From Taeniopygia guttata (Eukaryota; Chordata; Aves; Passeriformes; Estrildidae): 64,000 nt of DNA. The translations under genes and the position numbers were made by a program. The stretch spans positions 56,853,501 through 56,917,500 of the forward strand of contig NC_133027.1 of assembly GCF_048771995.1 (NCBI RefSeq), in the 5' to 3' direction. Below the pieces are notes generated by a model. That model searched no databases and was not told where the DNA came from. It saw only the letters and a program-made list of their open reading frames with translations. Positions 53,001 through 64,000 of the stretch are shown here, one piece after another. Position 1 is the first letter of the stretch. Each line of letters begins with the position of its first letter.

Positions 53001-54621
53001 CTGTTTGCAACAGTGTATGAGGCTAAAATTGGATATTCATCTGTGTTAAATTGCATGAGTTCTTCTGTGAAATCCCAGCATTATTAATATTATTCAAAAT
53101 AAGGAGTAATCTACCTTCTTTATTTAAGCAATGCATCTGCAAATGCAAATCTATGTAGGCAGGTGCTCAGCAGAACACAAAACCCAGAGAAGATTATTTC
53201 TTTCAATCAGGGCTTGCTGGAAATGCTTGAAGCTAAAATTGGTGGTACATGATGTTATGGCTTGCTGTCCTCTCCGCTGCATACCGAGGGCTCTGGGTGA
53301 GGAAGGAGCTAGCTCCATTTTTTGGAAGCCATTAATATAGAAGTGGGAACTGGATGTGCTACAAAGGCTTCCAGAACACTCTAAAACTTCTCTGAGAGTA
53401 AAACTCATCCTCAGCAAGCTAAAAGCGGACTGAAATCAGACTGATCGAAAGACAGCCATATTCAACCCTCCACAGAGCAGGGCCCAAGGAAGGGAAAAAG
53501 TATTAGAAGAGGAGGAAGGGAAAGTCTATATTCTCATAAATTCTCTAGTCTGTGGAGTAAGATTTTTTTCTATAATGAAATAGGAATTTTTCACTAGGCT
53601 TTTTTCACTCATGTTGATATCAGATAGACACCAGCTAAGGAAAGGGCCTCAGCTAAACCTAAATACACATGCAAAATTCCTGAGCCATTTCTGCTTTCAG
53701 CAAAAATCCTTCTGGAATGAAAGAAAAAAAAATTGAGAATTAAAATAATTTAGAAATTCTGAATATATTTCTGTTCACCTGCCTGTTTTCCTCAGGGAAG
53801 AGTACATGTCCCTGAAAAGGTCATACTCTCAGGGTGGTTTTGTTTGGCAGATAAAGTTGAAGTTCCAATAAATCAGCATTTGGTTTCCTTTTAACTTAGG
53901 AAATTAAAAGGATAATTTATCTTTTTCACATTTATATTTTTTCTTTTTCACGTGAGACTTTTTGTGATAGGCATACAGACAACTAGAAGGACTTTTTTTA
54001 GGTAGGAAATTACTGAATATTAGGCAGAGCCTGTTTGTTATTGCCCATACCCTTTGCCTTGCTCTTTCAAAGAAATGGGTATCATGGGAAACAAATATCC
54101 TGACATAATCTAATTTAATGAGATTGCAGTGCATATGCACTAGTTTCTTGTACTGGTTCTAAAGCAATTTTCTCATTACCTGCCTTGCACAATCTTTCAC
54201 AGTGCCTTGAATGTGCTTTATTCTACTCAGATGTTCTGTAGGAGTGGTGCAAACCCAAAGTGAGATTTGCCTGAAAGACTGTGAGAGTTTGGGCCCTGGA
54301 GCCCATCCTCACTTACTGGTTTCACATCCTGCATAAATTCAGCGGCAGCTATCAGCACTAAGTATTAGTACTATCACAGGTTTCTGAAGTAGAGCACTAG
54401 AAAATAAGAAATTGCTCTATTTGTGATCACTTCTCTCTTAACATTTTGACTCCCAACCTGTGGCTGTGACAGAAATGAGTTCTTTTTTTGTGGCTGAATG
54501 AATTTTGTAAACCACAGCAGCATCTTTCTGCTAGGCTTATTACCAATACATTTCAAAATGTGTAAAAGAGTATAGTATATTTGCCTGGGATCACGAAATT
54601 TCTGAACTATATTGCCAGAGC

Positions 54622-54665
54622 ATCACATGATGCAGCCTCGGAAGAACTAGGAAGCATCATGTGAT
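54622..54665. promoter_or_regulatory. 12-bp inverted repeat carrying two TCACATGA-type motifs
   Basis: ATCACATGATGC (54,622-54,633) and GCATCATGTGAT (54,654-54,665) are exact inverted copies with a 20-bp spacer. Each arm contains TCACATGA or its complement TCATGTGA, the M-box form of the E-box known for MITF/TFE-family bHLH-ZIP factors. Binding is inferred from the motif alone. Confidence 0.45.
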
Positions 54666-54704
54666 AAAATCTCAGTAGAAGTAGGTATTCTTTAGATAAA
54701 ACAG

Positions 54705-54724
54705 AAAAAAAAAAAAAAAAAAAA
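54705..54724. repeat. A20 homopolymer
   Basis: Twenty A in a row on the top strand, 39 bp after the inverted repeat above. It is probably a simple slippage tract. Confidence 0.9.
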
Positions 54725-57700
54725 GCATGTGAAAATGTGCCCAGGATTATTATAATGTGAAAAAAAATGTGGTAGAAACTGAGGCTAAAGCTCCCCGTGT
54801 CCCTGAATTTAATTTCAGAAGACTAATTCCGAGAGACCGAAGAGAGGACTTTCTTCCCAAGTAATTTTGTTGAAGTGAAATGGGGGAGATTTTTTTTGTC
54901 TGATGGCCAAACTCCTCTTCCAGATGATGGATTCTTCTTGGAGATCGGTATTCCTGTCTGGCCAACTGGAGGACCTGAAGCAGCCTCTTGGGAACTGTCA
55001 AGTGCTTTAAGGCTGGTTTTTACCTGTGGGTCCCCAAGCTTCATATTCTGTCTTGAGCTTGTGGAAGTTGCAGTACAGGATCATAGCAGACATCCCATAG
55101 AAAATGAAATTGCATTACATTTTCAGTCATTTATAAAGCAGTGTGCAGCAGATCCTCAAGTAGTTTATTTTCTTTAACTTATGGGTGTATCTCTGGAAGG
55201 AAACACATGTTTCTCCTCATGGTCAAGTCTGGAAGTTGCAGTTTAAATTTGATGAAGTGTTTTATTCCCCCAGATAAAAACAAATAAATAAAAAATTAGA
55301 TTTAAATGCATTTGTTGATGAGGAAAGTCAGGAATCCTCCTAATTAAGACATTTCTTAGAAAGGTAAAATTTTTATCTGGGAGCATAAAACACTTCATCA
55401 GTTTTAAAGCCACATCTGCAAGCAGTGGATAAAGAGGAGAAACAGGCATTTTTCTTCATTCTGGCTTGTCTGTGAGTTTAAGACTTTTAACAACTCTTTT
55501 TAAAATATTTAAACCCAGTTAGAAACACTTGCAATATAATAGGGATAAGAGTGCCCTCCCTCCCTCTGTTTTTAATCTGGTTCTCTTGATGGAATAAACT
55601 ACAAGGTTGAATTGGTAACTGGATTATTGCCTCATAAAACAGCACGAGGTTACTATTATCCTTTAATTTTATATCTTTATTAGGGAGTAATGTTGGTCTT
55701 ATTTAAATCACTGAGTTCTCTAATGGTTTTTCTCCCCTTTTACAAATTTATAAAACTAAACCCTAAAGGATTTGGTCTAAGTGCAATTGGCATAACTGCC
55801 ATTATAAAAATCTTTGTGCTAGCAGTTGGTTATGATCAGCCACTTTAACTGGGCTCAGAATACAGCAGAATTTAGCTGTTGATAGGTAGAATAATACTGA
55901 TAAAATATTATTTCTGAATTTTATTTCAAAAAGCTCCATTTCCAGTAAGAACTTCTGAATTTTGAGGCAGTGTAAAGATGAACAGCAGTGCCCTGGAAAC
56001 TTACAATTTAGCATGTATTAAACATATTTTGCATTTCTACAAAGACTTAAAGAAGCTTGTCTTTGTCTTGCAATTCAGTAAAGTAACTTTGAAAATTCAT
56101 GAAAGTTAGTCTTTTTTAGAAGGTGACTAATACGAGTGGCATATTTAATTACATATTCCAGTGAATACACCCACCTGAACTTTGAGACACAACACATACT
56201 GTGGGTGAATCATTGGCAGTTCTTAGTAGTAAAACTCCTATTGGATTTGTGTCATCAGGATGTATTTAAAATTTTGATACACTGGGTTGCTGGTTTTTTT
56301 TTTTTGAAAATGTGAAATCCATCTGTTGATCTGAGTGTTCTTTGATTAGGCATCCATCCATAGGGAAAGAAGCATGGGTCTGTCTGTTCTGATGTAGCTC
56401 TGTAGTTGAGTTATAGTTGAGTTTTATACAGAAAGTGAAGTATCTGCCACCTTCAGTGTCCGACTGATAGAATTAGAGCATTTACTTTGAATGCAAGCCA
56501 GGTATTGACTTTTCAGTCAGTATTGGATTATAGTGTACTTAGAAACTAGTCAAATAATTTGCTACAAATTTTATATTTTGACAATTTTTTTTTTTCTGAG
56601 AGCAATCTTGCTAGTGCAATGACATGAACACACCACAAACTTTTAATTAAATCAAAGCAGATTTTATGTTTTAGTTATTAATGGAATATTTTAGTATAGT
56701 CATAAAAAATCATCTCTGTGTTTGCAGAGTCCTTCTTTGATTTGGACTTCTGCAGGCAGTGCCATGTAGAGCTGCTTTCTCCTAAAATATCCATTGCTCA
56801 TGGCAGGCTCCTTTCTGAAAATTGCCTATAGTGGGTAAGAAAACCTTCAATTCCCCTTTTAGCTTCACTGAACAAAAACTGGAGAAGATATTTACAAATA
56901 CAGGAGAGAGGGCTCCACATTGACCACAAAAATCATGGGAAGTGATTACCGTTTTGGTGGAGGCATTGTGGGGGAAGATCGATGCCTTGGATCCCTCTGA
57001 TATTGAGAGGAGATTAAAACCATTTTGAAAAACCTGAATTATTTTCAGCTGTATGATACAATAAAATACATGCAACATTATTTTTTTAAGTATGTCTTTT
57101 CCTTATGTTACATAATGGCAAAAATTAATTAAATGTGAATGTAAATAATTTTGAAACTTAGGCAAGAGGGAAGAAAAACAGGAAGGTGTCATTTGGTGGC
57201 AGGAAAAATACAGGTGAAACTTGAAAGCAAAGTAGACTGAGGCTGTACATTTATATGTGTTCTAGAAAATATCCAATGCAAAACAAAATGAATTTTTGGG
57301 AGTTACGTTTTGGGGAGTAAGTGGAGGTATGGCAAGTAAATGGCACTTGAGATTATGAGAGGAGGTATTCAAAGGGCAATGCAAAGCAGTGGGTGAGAAT
57401 ATGTGGGTGCCATGGGTTGTTCCACACAGCTTCCATGGCTCTGGCTCCTTTCAAATATTCTGCAAATGCCAATACAGCTGTACATGTTTTTTACCTCGGT
57501 TGCGTTTATTAGTGCTTGCTGGTCAGAATTTAAACCAGAGATCTATGATATGTTTATATTATTGAGCACAGTCCAAGGTAATTCCTTGTGGCGTCTGCTT
57601 GATAAACAAATCTAGGTAATATTGATAAGCAAATCCAGGAGGTTTGGGTTCTTAAGTGTGTATGTTCATGTATTGGTTTTTTAATGCAACATGAACTTTG

Positions 57701-58484
57701 ATTAATAATATGATTATTGCATATATGAAATATCCCTGTCACTTTTTGGGTTTTTTTGTTCTAAATTATGCAAATTTGTGTAAGTCCAAAATGGATCTTT
57801 TCTGAGAATGGAGATTGTAAAATAATCATGTAGCTTTATAGTTAGGGTTACCATGATCATTCAGAGGCAGAACTCCTGGAAAATAGAATTTTCCTGTTGA
57901 AGATCTTCATATTTGATGAGAATGATTCACCCTATTAGAGAAGGTATAGACATAGCAGATAATTAGGATAATGTATGTTATTTAGCACTTTTCAGGGAGC
58001 CACTTGTTATAAACCACTTTGTGTATTTAATTTAATCCTCAAGGAATTTAATGAACCTTAGAGAGGGGACTTCACACTGATAATTGCATAATAACCTATT
58101 TTTATGCCAGACACTTAATGGCTAAGAGGTTATCATTAAATGTGTATTAAGCAGTTCTCTTCTATAACTGTCTTTCTAAGATGTTCTCTCATGGGTTATC
58201 ATTTGTTGACTACTTAAACAGCTGCCTGTATTCAACATTTTAGATTCTTTATGGGTTTGTTTTCAGAGCTGTTTTTTCTCTTGAAGGAGAAAAACTATTT
58301 TAGATAGTTCCCAAAATAATACTGAAGGTGCTGAAGCACTTTACATTAAATTAGTCTTCATATGGGAACTTTGCTTCAGATTTTAGTGAAACCACAACCT
58401 CAGTTAGGATGTTTGTTTATTGCAGATTTGCTTTAGAGGACCATAGACTAACATGTTGTTTTTTAATCTTCTCTTTTAATTTAG

Positions 58485-58586
58485 ACTACTGAGCTGTAAA
58501 TTGAAAGGAAGGTAATTTCTGCTTGTGGAGGAAAAGAAAGGTGAATAACCTCAATGGAAGACTCTCAGGATCTAAGCGAACAGTCA
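58485..58586 (+). CDS. Candidate first coding exon, starts MEDSQDLSEQS (partial gene)
   Basis: The exon candidate is 102 nt. A polypyrimidine-rich stretch ending TTTAATTTAG gives an acceptor at 58,484, and an excellent donor GTAAGT follows at 58,587. Translation would start at 58,554. An in-frame TGA at 58,542-58,544 rules out an upstream extension in this exon, and +4 is G although -3 is T. Eleven codons follow (ATG to TCA, MEDSQDLSEQS), and the exon ends in phase 0. The acidic, Ser/Gln-rich start would suit a nuclear protein, but I do not recognise it and assign no function. It lies about 16-17.5 kb downstream of the CpG-island donor candidates on the same strand. This is the layout of a gene with an untranslated first exon and a short first coding exon. 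The rest of the gene would lie beyond 64 kb. The first 69 nt would be 5' UTR. A chance exon-like string remains possible. Confidence 0.55.
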
Positions 58587-58592
58587 GTAAGT

Positions 58593-59452
58593 ACAAATGT
58601 TGCTAAATTGAATGGAATAAATTGAACTCTGTTCAACCAAGTTGTGTGAAAGGATTTTACTTTGGATTTGAAAATTATAGTAGGATCTGGGGAAATCTTC
58701 CAAGCTCCTAGTTTTAAACCTTTTAGTTTGTGCAGTAAGAGAATGGGTGGTTTTAATATTTTTCCCCTGTTGAAAGGAACAAGATCTTTGTTATGTAAGA
58801 TTTTGCGGAACTACAATTGTTAGAGGGATATAATTAAGCTACATTGGAAGAATAAAATGTTAGAAATATGAACAGTGGTATGCCTTGTTCAAATAATTGC
58901 ATTAAAATGTATCTCCACAGTGGTCTGTCAGTTTTTCCAAAATAAGGGTTACCTAAAACAGAAGCAAAATATTTCAAATGGTCAGACTGTGGCAGATGAT
59001 ATACATTAATTTTTTCAGGATTCTCTTGGATTTCAAGGGGATTGTGAGACCTGGTAATCTATCCCCCTGTCCCATTTCAGAGAGAGATTCTTCTTTTCAC
59101 TGACAACGTTTCTGGGAAAAATGTAGTGGACATTTCTTCTCGTTTTGCCTTTCTTATTTTTCTTTGCCTTTAAGGATATCAGCTCCAGATCTCCCCACCA
59201 CCAGACTGCAGTTCTGAGGAGACAGCAGGCTCTGAGCAAATACAAAACTATCTGGGCTTGCCATCCAATATATTTGGCTTTTTTTAGCATCTTAGTTTTC
59301 TGCTGTTTCTTACTGCTTACAATAGGGACACATTTTGCCAGTACCATGATCCCTATGATTCACTTGGACTTAGTGTACTAAAGATGAACAAAGAGATTTA
59401 TTATTCCTATTTCTGACATGCTAAAGGAGGTTATCCATGCAATAAACCTGTC

Positions 59453-59455
<3 letters not shown>
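58593..59455. other. Intron-like DNA after the candidate coding exon
   Basis: No further exon was supported. Open frames at 59,033-59,381 overlap on opposite strands and have no recognisable domain. Confidence 0.5.

Positions 59456-59515
<60 letters not shown>
59456..59515. repeat. (AT)30 dinucleotide microsatellite
   Basis: About 60 bp of uninterrupted alternating A and T. Pure AT runs of this length are usually polymorphic, and they are also a frequent source of assembly or polymerase-slippage error. Confidence 0.97.
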
Positions 59516-59519
<4 letters not shown>

Positions 59520-62500
59520 GACTTTTGGGGTAACACAAGTGCAAGGAAGTGGAAAGAGTTGCAGTGTTTCTAAAAGGTCAGTAATTTTCTTTAATAAGGA
59601 GTACTTTTCTCCTGGCTGGGTAGCTCCTATCTGAGACTTTATCTTGGATTAGAATTTTATTACTGATTTTAAATGGTACAGGACTGGAAAGACTTAACAG
59701 TGTCTTAAGTCCTCATGGTGGCACTACCTGGGACAGCTGAACATATTTATGTATTTAAAGTGTTCCCAAGCAAAACTTTAGGGCCTGTAAAAGCCACATG
59801 GCTTCATAATTTAATAAAGTTTTATAAAAGTCATAAAAGATTAGGCAGAAGTTCATCTCTTGCAGTCTGTGAAACAATTTTTCTGTGGAGTATTCATGGT
59901 GTGGTTATTAATAGGAGGTAGATGAGCCAGTTTAACTTACTGCAAAAACATCTTTCCGTAGTAGTTAAAATGTTTTTGCAACACTGGATGCCTGATAAAT
60001 GCATATTTTAGAAGCAATTTTACTACCCCGTCATAGTTTGATCTCTCTAGTATTTCTCATAATTTCTCATAATTTCTAGCTTTATGCTACATGTGAAAAT
60101 GGTCTGCAGATTGCAAATTGAGGTGAAATCTGTGCTGTGTTGCATATGAAGGTAGGATTTGCTGTCTTTATGCTAGTGTCACAAAAAGTCATGATTCAAG
60201 ACAAGTTTATTCTTCTTACTCTTCACAAACAGTGTCAGAACGTGAAGGTAATGGGTGGGAGAGCCATTTCATCACTCCCTGTATCCAGGTGGGTGCTGAG
60301 ACTAAAGTATCACCAAGAGCTTGGGCAGAGTCCTGGGAATTGTGTGAGGCCTTTCTGCCTAGAGCAGGCACTAAGCCTTCATTTCCCAACTTCAAAAGCC
60401 ATTTCACTCTTACATCATGGTTAAAGTTCTCTCAGCCAATTTCCAAATAAGAAAATAGTGTCTCTGGCTTAGTTCTTTAAACAGGGCATGTCTGTGGGGT
60501 AGAGATCTCAGGAAGCAGGAGGCTTTGCTGGTTTAAGTGGTTTAAACTCTAAGAAGATATCAGATGTATCTGCTTCAACTGTAGCTGTGCTGTTTTGTAC
60601 TGGTTAATGTGTTTTATACTGGTTAGCTCTGGGCAGTTTCTGCCCATCAGGCAGGATTTCTAATTCTTAATGTGTTCAGGGAGCACAAGTACTTAATTCC
60701 AGCCTCAAAATGTCTTTCAGAAGTCACATGCATAATATTTAGATCATGAAAATTCATGGCGCATAAGGAACTAGCCTCTACCGCATGTGTATTAGATTGT
60801 GTGAATAAGCATGAGGGCAAGACCTGTGCTCAAACTTGTGTTGATACCTTGGTTTCAAATAGTCTAGTCCTTGGTTACTTTAAAGACTGCCTTTCTCTGC
60901 AGCTGAGATGGGTTAGAAGGTGTTTGCTTTTGCATGGTGTGTTTGATGGACAGTTGAGTTTTCTGAAGAGAAAGATTCCTTTATTGGATTAATTTCCCTG
61001 GGAATTATGTTAAAGAAACTTTCATCCTTGGGAAAAGAAGCCAGGCACAGTTCCTTGGTATAGCGAATAAGAATATTTTTCAAGTTTTTTTGGTTTTTTT
61101 TAAGTTTTATTTAAAGAAAGGATATTATTCTAACTTTTGAGAGTAGATCATCTTCCTGAGGCATGATATATTGTAGTGTAGCTTTTATTCTGTCAGTCTT
61201 CTCCGTAAGTCTGAAATCACTATTATTATTTTAACTAAAAAAAATACACCAATAAGAAATTATTAGTTTGGTGATTCCTGTCCTGAAAGTATTTCAGTTA
61301 GGTGAAACTTATATGATCATACCCAAGAGCAACTCCACAGTATCCCTCTTGAGATAAAATTTTATGAGAAATAAATTCTTCCCCTTTTGTCTCAGATCAA
61401 TGATCTGTGCTCCTCTCTTCTCAGATCTTCTGAAGAATTGTGTTTGACTGAATTGAGCACCTGCTGTTTTCTGAGATGCCAGCTTGATTAGATGTTATAG
61501 ATATCTATATATACATACACATTATGTCAGTAATTTATTTGTTTTTCCTATTTTTGATCAGAAGTCAATCTACTTCCCTAATTGGTGCTGTAGAGCCTCT
61601 GTATTGGGAAACCTCTTGTGCCTCCTTTCCTTGCCTTCTCCTGGGTGGAAGAGATGAGAGAATCAAGTCTTAATCAAGACCATTCAGCAAGAAAAAGAGT
61701 CAGAATAAGAATAAAGTTTATTATACTCTGGCTTTCCTGTCTTTACTCACAACTGAATAGTGAATAGCTCTATTTTGAAGACCAGAAGGAAAATGATGCA
61801 ATTTCCTAGCTGATGCAGAGGTGAGCTGGGTTCCATCAGGTGCAGCTGAGATCCAGTGGATCCTTGCAGCTGGCATGGAGCAGTCTGGGATGAGGCATAT
61901 CATGCTACTGTACTTTCTAGGGTGGGTATGTGTTCAAAAAAGCTCACAACTTTCTTTTCCTTTCCAATTTAGATGCAGAATATATTTGTACATCTATGCA
62001 TAGGACTTTCTTTTAATTTGTGGGAAGGATCAGTTAATAGTATTCTGAGTGAAAAAGAGGAAAATAGTAAGACATGTATTGCACAGATAGAAGAAAATAA
62101 CCAAATGATCCTTTTCATGTTCTGGTGTGAGGTTTGTCATCAGGTTCAGGCTACTGGTTACCAAGTGAAAGAATACTTAAAACCACATCAATTGATCTTA
62201 CATGGACAGATGACGCTATGTTATAAGTTCTATTTGTTTTGAAATGGAAAAGAAGGAAATTTTACACATCTTGTATTTATGAAGAGGGAAAAAAAGCTTT
62301 TCAAGACTGATCTTGAAGATGATAAATAAAACTATAATTTTTTAGCACCTAAATAGTCCTCTGTTGTGCTTCGGTATAGCAGACACATTTAGGATTTTGA
62401 GAACTACAGGTTTACACTCTTTATTTTGTCTCTTTTAGTCATCACTTTCTGTTCAGTCTGTATTAGTAGAAGAAGAACAATTTGGCTGCTAACTTGCTAG

Positions 62501-64000
62501 TTTAAGGTTTCAAAGGGCCTTATTAGAAACTGGTGTAATTTCATCCCCTGGCCCTTTTATATAACAGCCTGCATATTTAGATTACTTCATTTTAACCTAG
62601 AATTAAACAATAGATTGCAGTGCTGTAGGACAGGACACTAGCAGATGTGAAGCTAAACGTGAATGAACAGGTTTTTATTTTTGTGACATTTGGACAATCA
62701 TCCCCCTTGTGCCCTGGGTAAGTTATTTGTTTTTTATCAGATTGTACAGACTGTTATATCTGTTACTTGCATTTATGGCCCACTTGCAGATGGACAATCC
62801 TTGGCAACCTTTTTTGGACAGTGTTGTTTCCCCGTTTTTGTTTTATTTTAATGTGTGAAGCTGTCAGATGTGATCCCTTTGCAGATCAGTTTTCAGCTGC
62901 AGCTATTTCTCCGTTGCCCAAGCCCTGTACCTGCAGCATTTATCCTTCCTCATATCTGGGGTGGGCAGCCTGCTAGCACTTTGGCTGGAGCTAATTGCAG
63001 AGAAATTAAAATTAAACACTTTACCTGCTTTGTTTCACTTTTCTGCATTGCAGCATAGCATGTTGTGGTTCTTATCTCTGTTATATTAGTATTTATAGGA
63101 CTTGGAATATTACAGGCAATTAATCGTCTCAGGTTAGTGATGTTTCTTGAAAGAGATATCTGGAAGTGATCTGGAAGTGATCTGGTCTAGCTTCTGGTCA
63201 TGAAATGCTGGCAGTATGCACAAATACTTCAGTTATGAGAGCAAGGAACATTTAAGATCAGTAAGTGAAGAAATTACAGATGTAGTAAGAAAAAAATTGT
63301 TTTCTTAATGAGTGATTTTAATTAAAATCAGTCATTTAAGAAAAATGCCATAACTTCACCTCAGCTGTAATAGAAAGTAATAGAAATCCAGGCGTTCTTT
63401 TCAAAGTATTTTTGAGAATCACTAAGATATTTTACTACCTCTGTTCTACAGGCACAGTATCTGCCATAGAGATGTGGTTTGCCATAAAGGATCCAAAATT
63501 ATCACCCATTTTGAATTACAGTAGATAGGAATAAATTGTAATACCATAATTCCTTGTCTCTCATCTAATAGGAATTAGAGGTAGAAACATCAATGTTGTT
63601 CTCTCTCAGCTGTAAGACCTTTACATATGACATAACAACTGTTATGAACACTCAATGTTTCTTGTTCTTTCCTTTGTGCTCTACCACTTCAGCATTCTGT
63701 CATTTCTATATAATAATCCACCACTTTTTAAAAACTGCATTAATAGTTTCATATATATTTTATTTCTGTCATTTACCAAATGGGACAGACCAAATGAGAC
63801 AGCACTCAGAAGCAATTCATGCATTTTGACACGCAGAGTAAACTGAGTAGAGTTGTGTGTCGTGTGAATTGCATATCATTGGAGAAATAGTTTGGCATGA
63901 AAGGTACGAATGTTCACTGTTGACATGCATGTAATAGAAATGTGCATTTTTTCTGAGTTGGTTAAAATTCTAATTTGAAAGCAGATTTATTGAAAAGCTC
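59516..64000. other. Intron-like DNA to the window end, no exon supported
   Basis: AT-rich with short, overlapping open frames only (95 aa or less). Minor local repeats are TTTCTCATAA, about 2.5 copies at 60,053-60,077, and the 11-bp TCTGGAAGTGA, about 2.5 copies at 63,159-63,185. If the gene model is right, this is the second intron and the next exon lies outside the window. Confidence 0.45.
63159..63185. repeat. Short 11-bp tandem repeat (about 2.5 copies)
   Basis: TCTGGAAGTGA is repeated exactly at 63,159-63,169 and 63,170-63,180, with a partial third copy TCTGG. It is a small slippage-type duplication. Confidence 0.85.

Larger units (their letters stand above)
44895..58484. other. Long intron-like DNA, no exon supported
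   Basis: AT-rich sequence between the CpG-island promoter and the first supported exon. It contains short open frames on both strands (104 aa or less), none with domains or matched splice sites. A moderately CpG-containing patch at about 48,420-48,650 stands out. A very long pyrimidine tract ending in CAG at about 52,496-52,514 resembles a splice acceptor, but no donor or coding frame follows convincingly. Two short inverted repeats are listed separately. Confidence 0.5.

Noticed and set aside
1..64000. Search for tRNA, rRNA, CRISPR arrays, bacterial operons or phage genes
   Set aside because: No such structure was seen. The window behaves as ordinary vertebrate non-coding DNA with one promoter island.

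Overview
The window looks like AT-rich vertebrate nuclear DNA, most likely from a bird. The avian call rests on two 5'-truncated CR1 LINE tails (25.31-25.74 kb and 30.15-30.30 kb). Their 3' ends carry the CR1 pattern of repeated ATTCTATG-type tails followed by 'GGTTG(G)AA(A/G)G(G)A(A)CCTT'-like sequence. Prokaryotic gene density, Shine-Dalgarno sites and operons are absent. I cannot name the species.

Layout. (1) 1-40.3 kb: non-coding, intergenic-looking sequence. It holds a heptamer pyrimidine array (5.97-6.09 kb), a roughly 640-bp graded CCCTT/CCCCT/CCCCCT array (6.42-7.06 kb), a near-perfect 64-nt hairpin (10.81-10.87 kb), a complete solo endogenous-retrovirus LTR with an exact 5-bp target-site duplication (11.65-12.14 kb), and the two CR1 fragments. 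(2) 40.33-42.87 kb: a large CpG island, the only strong promoter candidate. It has candidate plus-strand splice donors at 41,028 and 42,349 and a symmetric AT-rich motif block at its 3' edge. (3) 42.9-58.48 kb: sequence compatible with a long first intron, with a dispersed repeat pair, a short perfect hairpin and a duplicated TCACATGA-type motif. (4) 58,485-58,586: a small exon candidate with acceptor, an in-frame stop just before an ATG, 11 codons (MEDSQDLSEQS) and a GTAAGT donor. (5) 58.6-64 kb: intron-like sequence with an (AT)30 microsatellite.

The simplest model is that the window covers the upstream flank, CpG-island promoter, first (untranslated) exon or exons, a roughly 16-17 kb intron and the first coding exon of one plus-strand gene whose body lies beyond 64 kb. 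The product was not recognised from 11 residues. Long open frames elsewhere (up to 230 aa) are explained by simple repeats or by high GC in the CpG island and are not called as genes. I found no tRNA, rRNA, CRISPR or bacterial or phage system.
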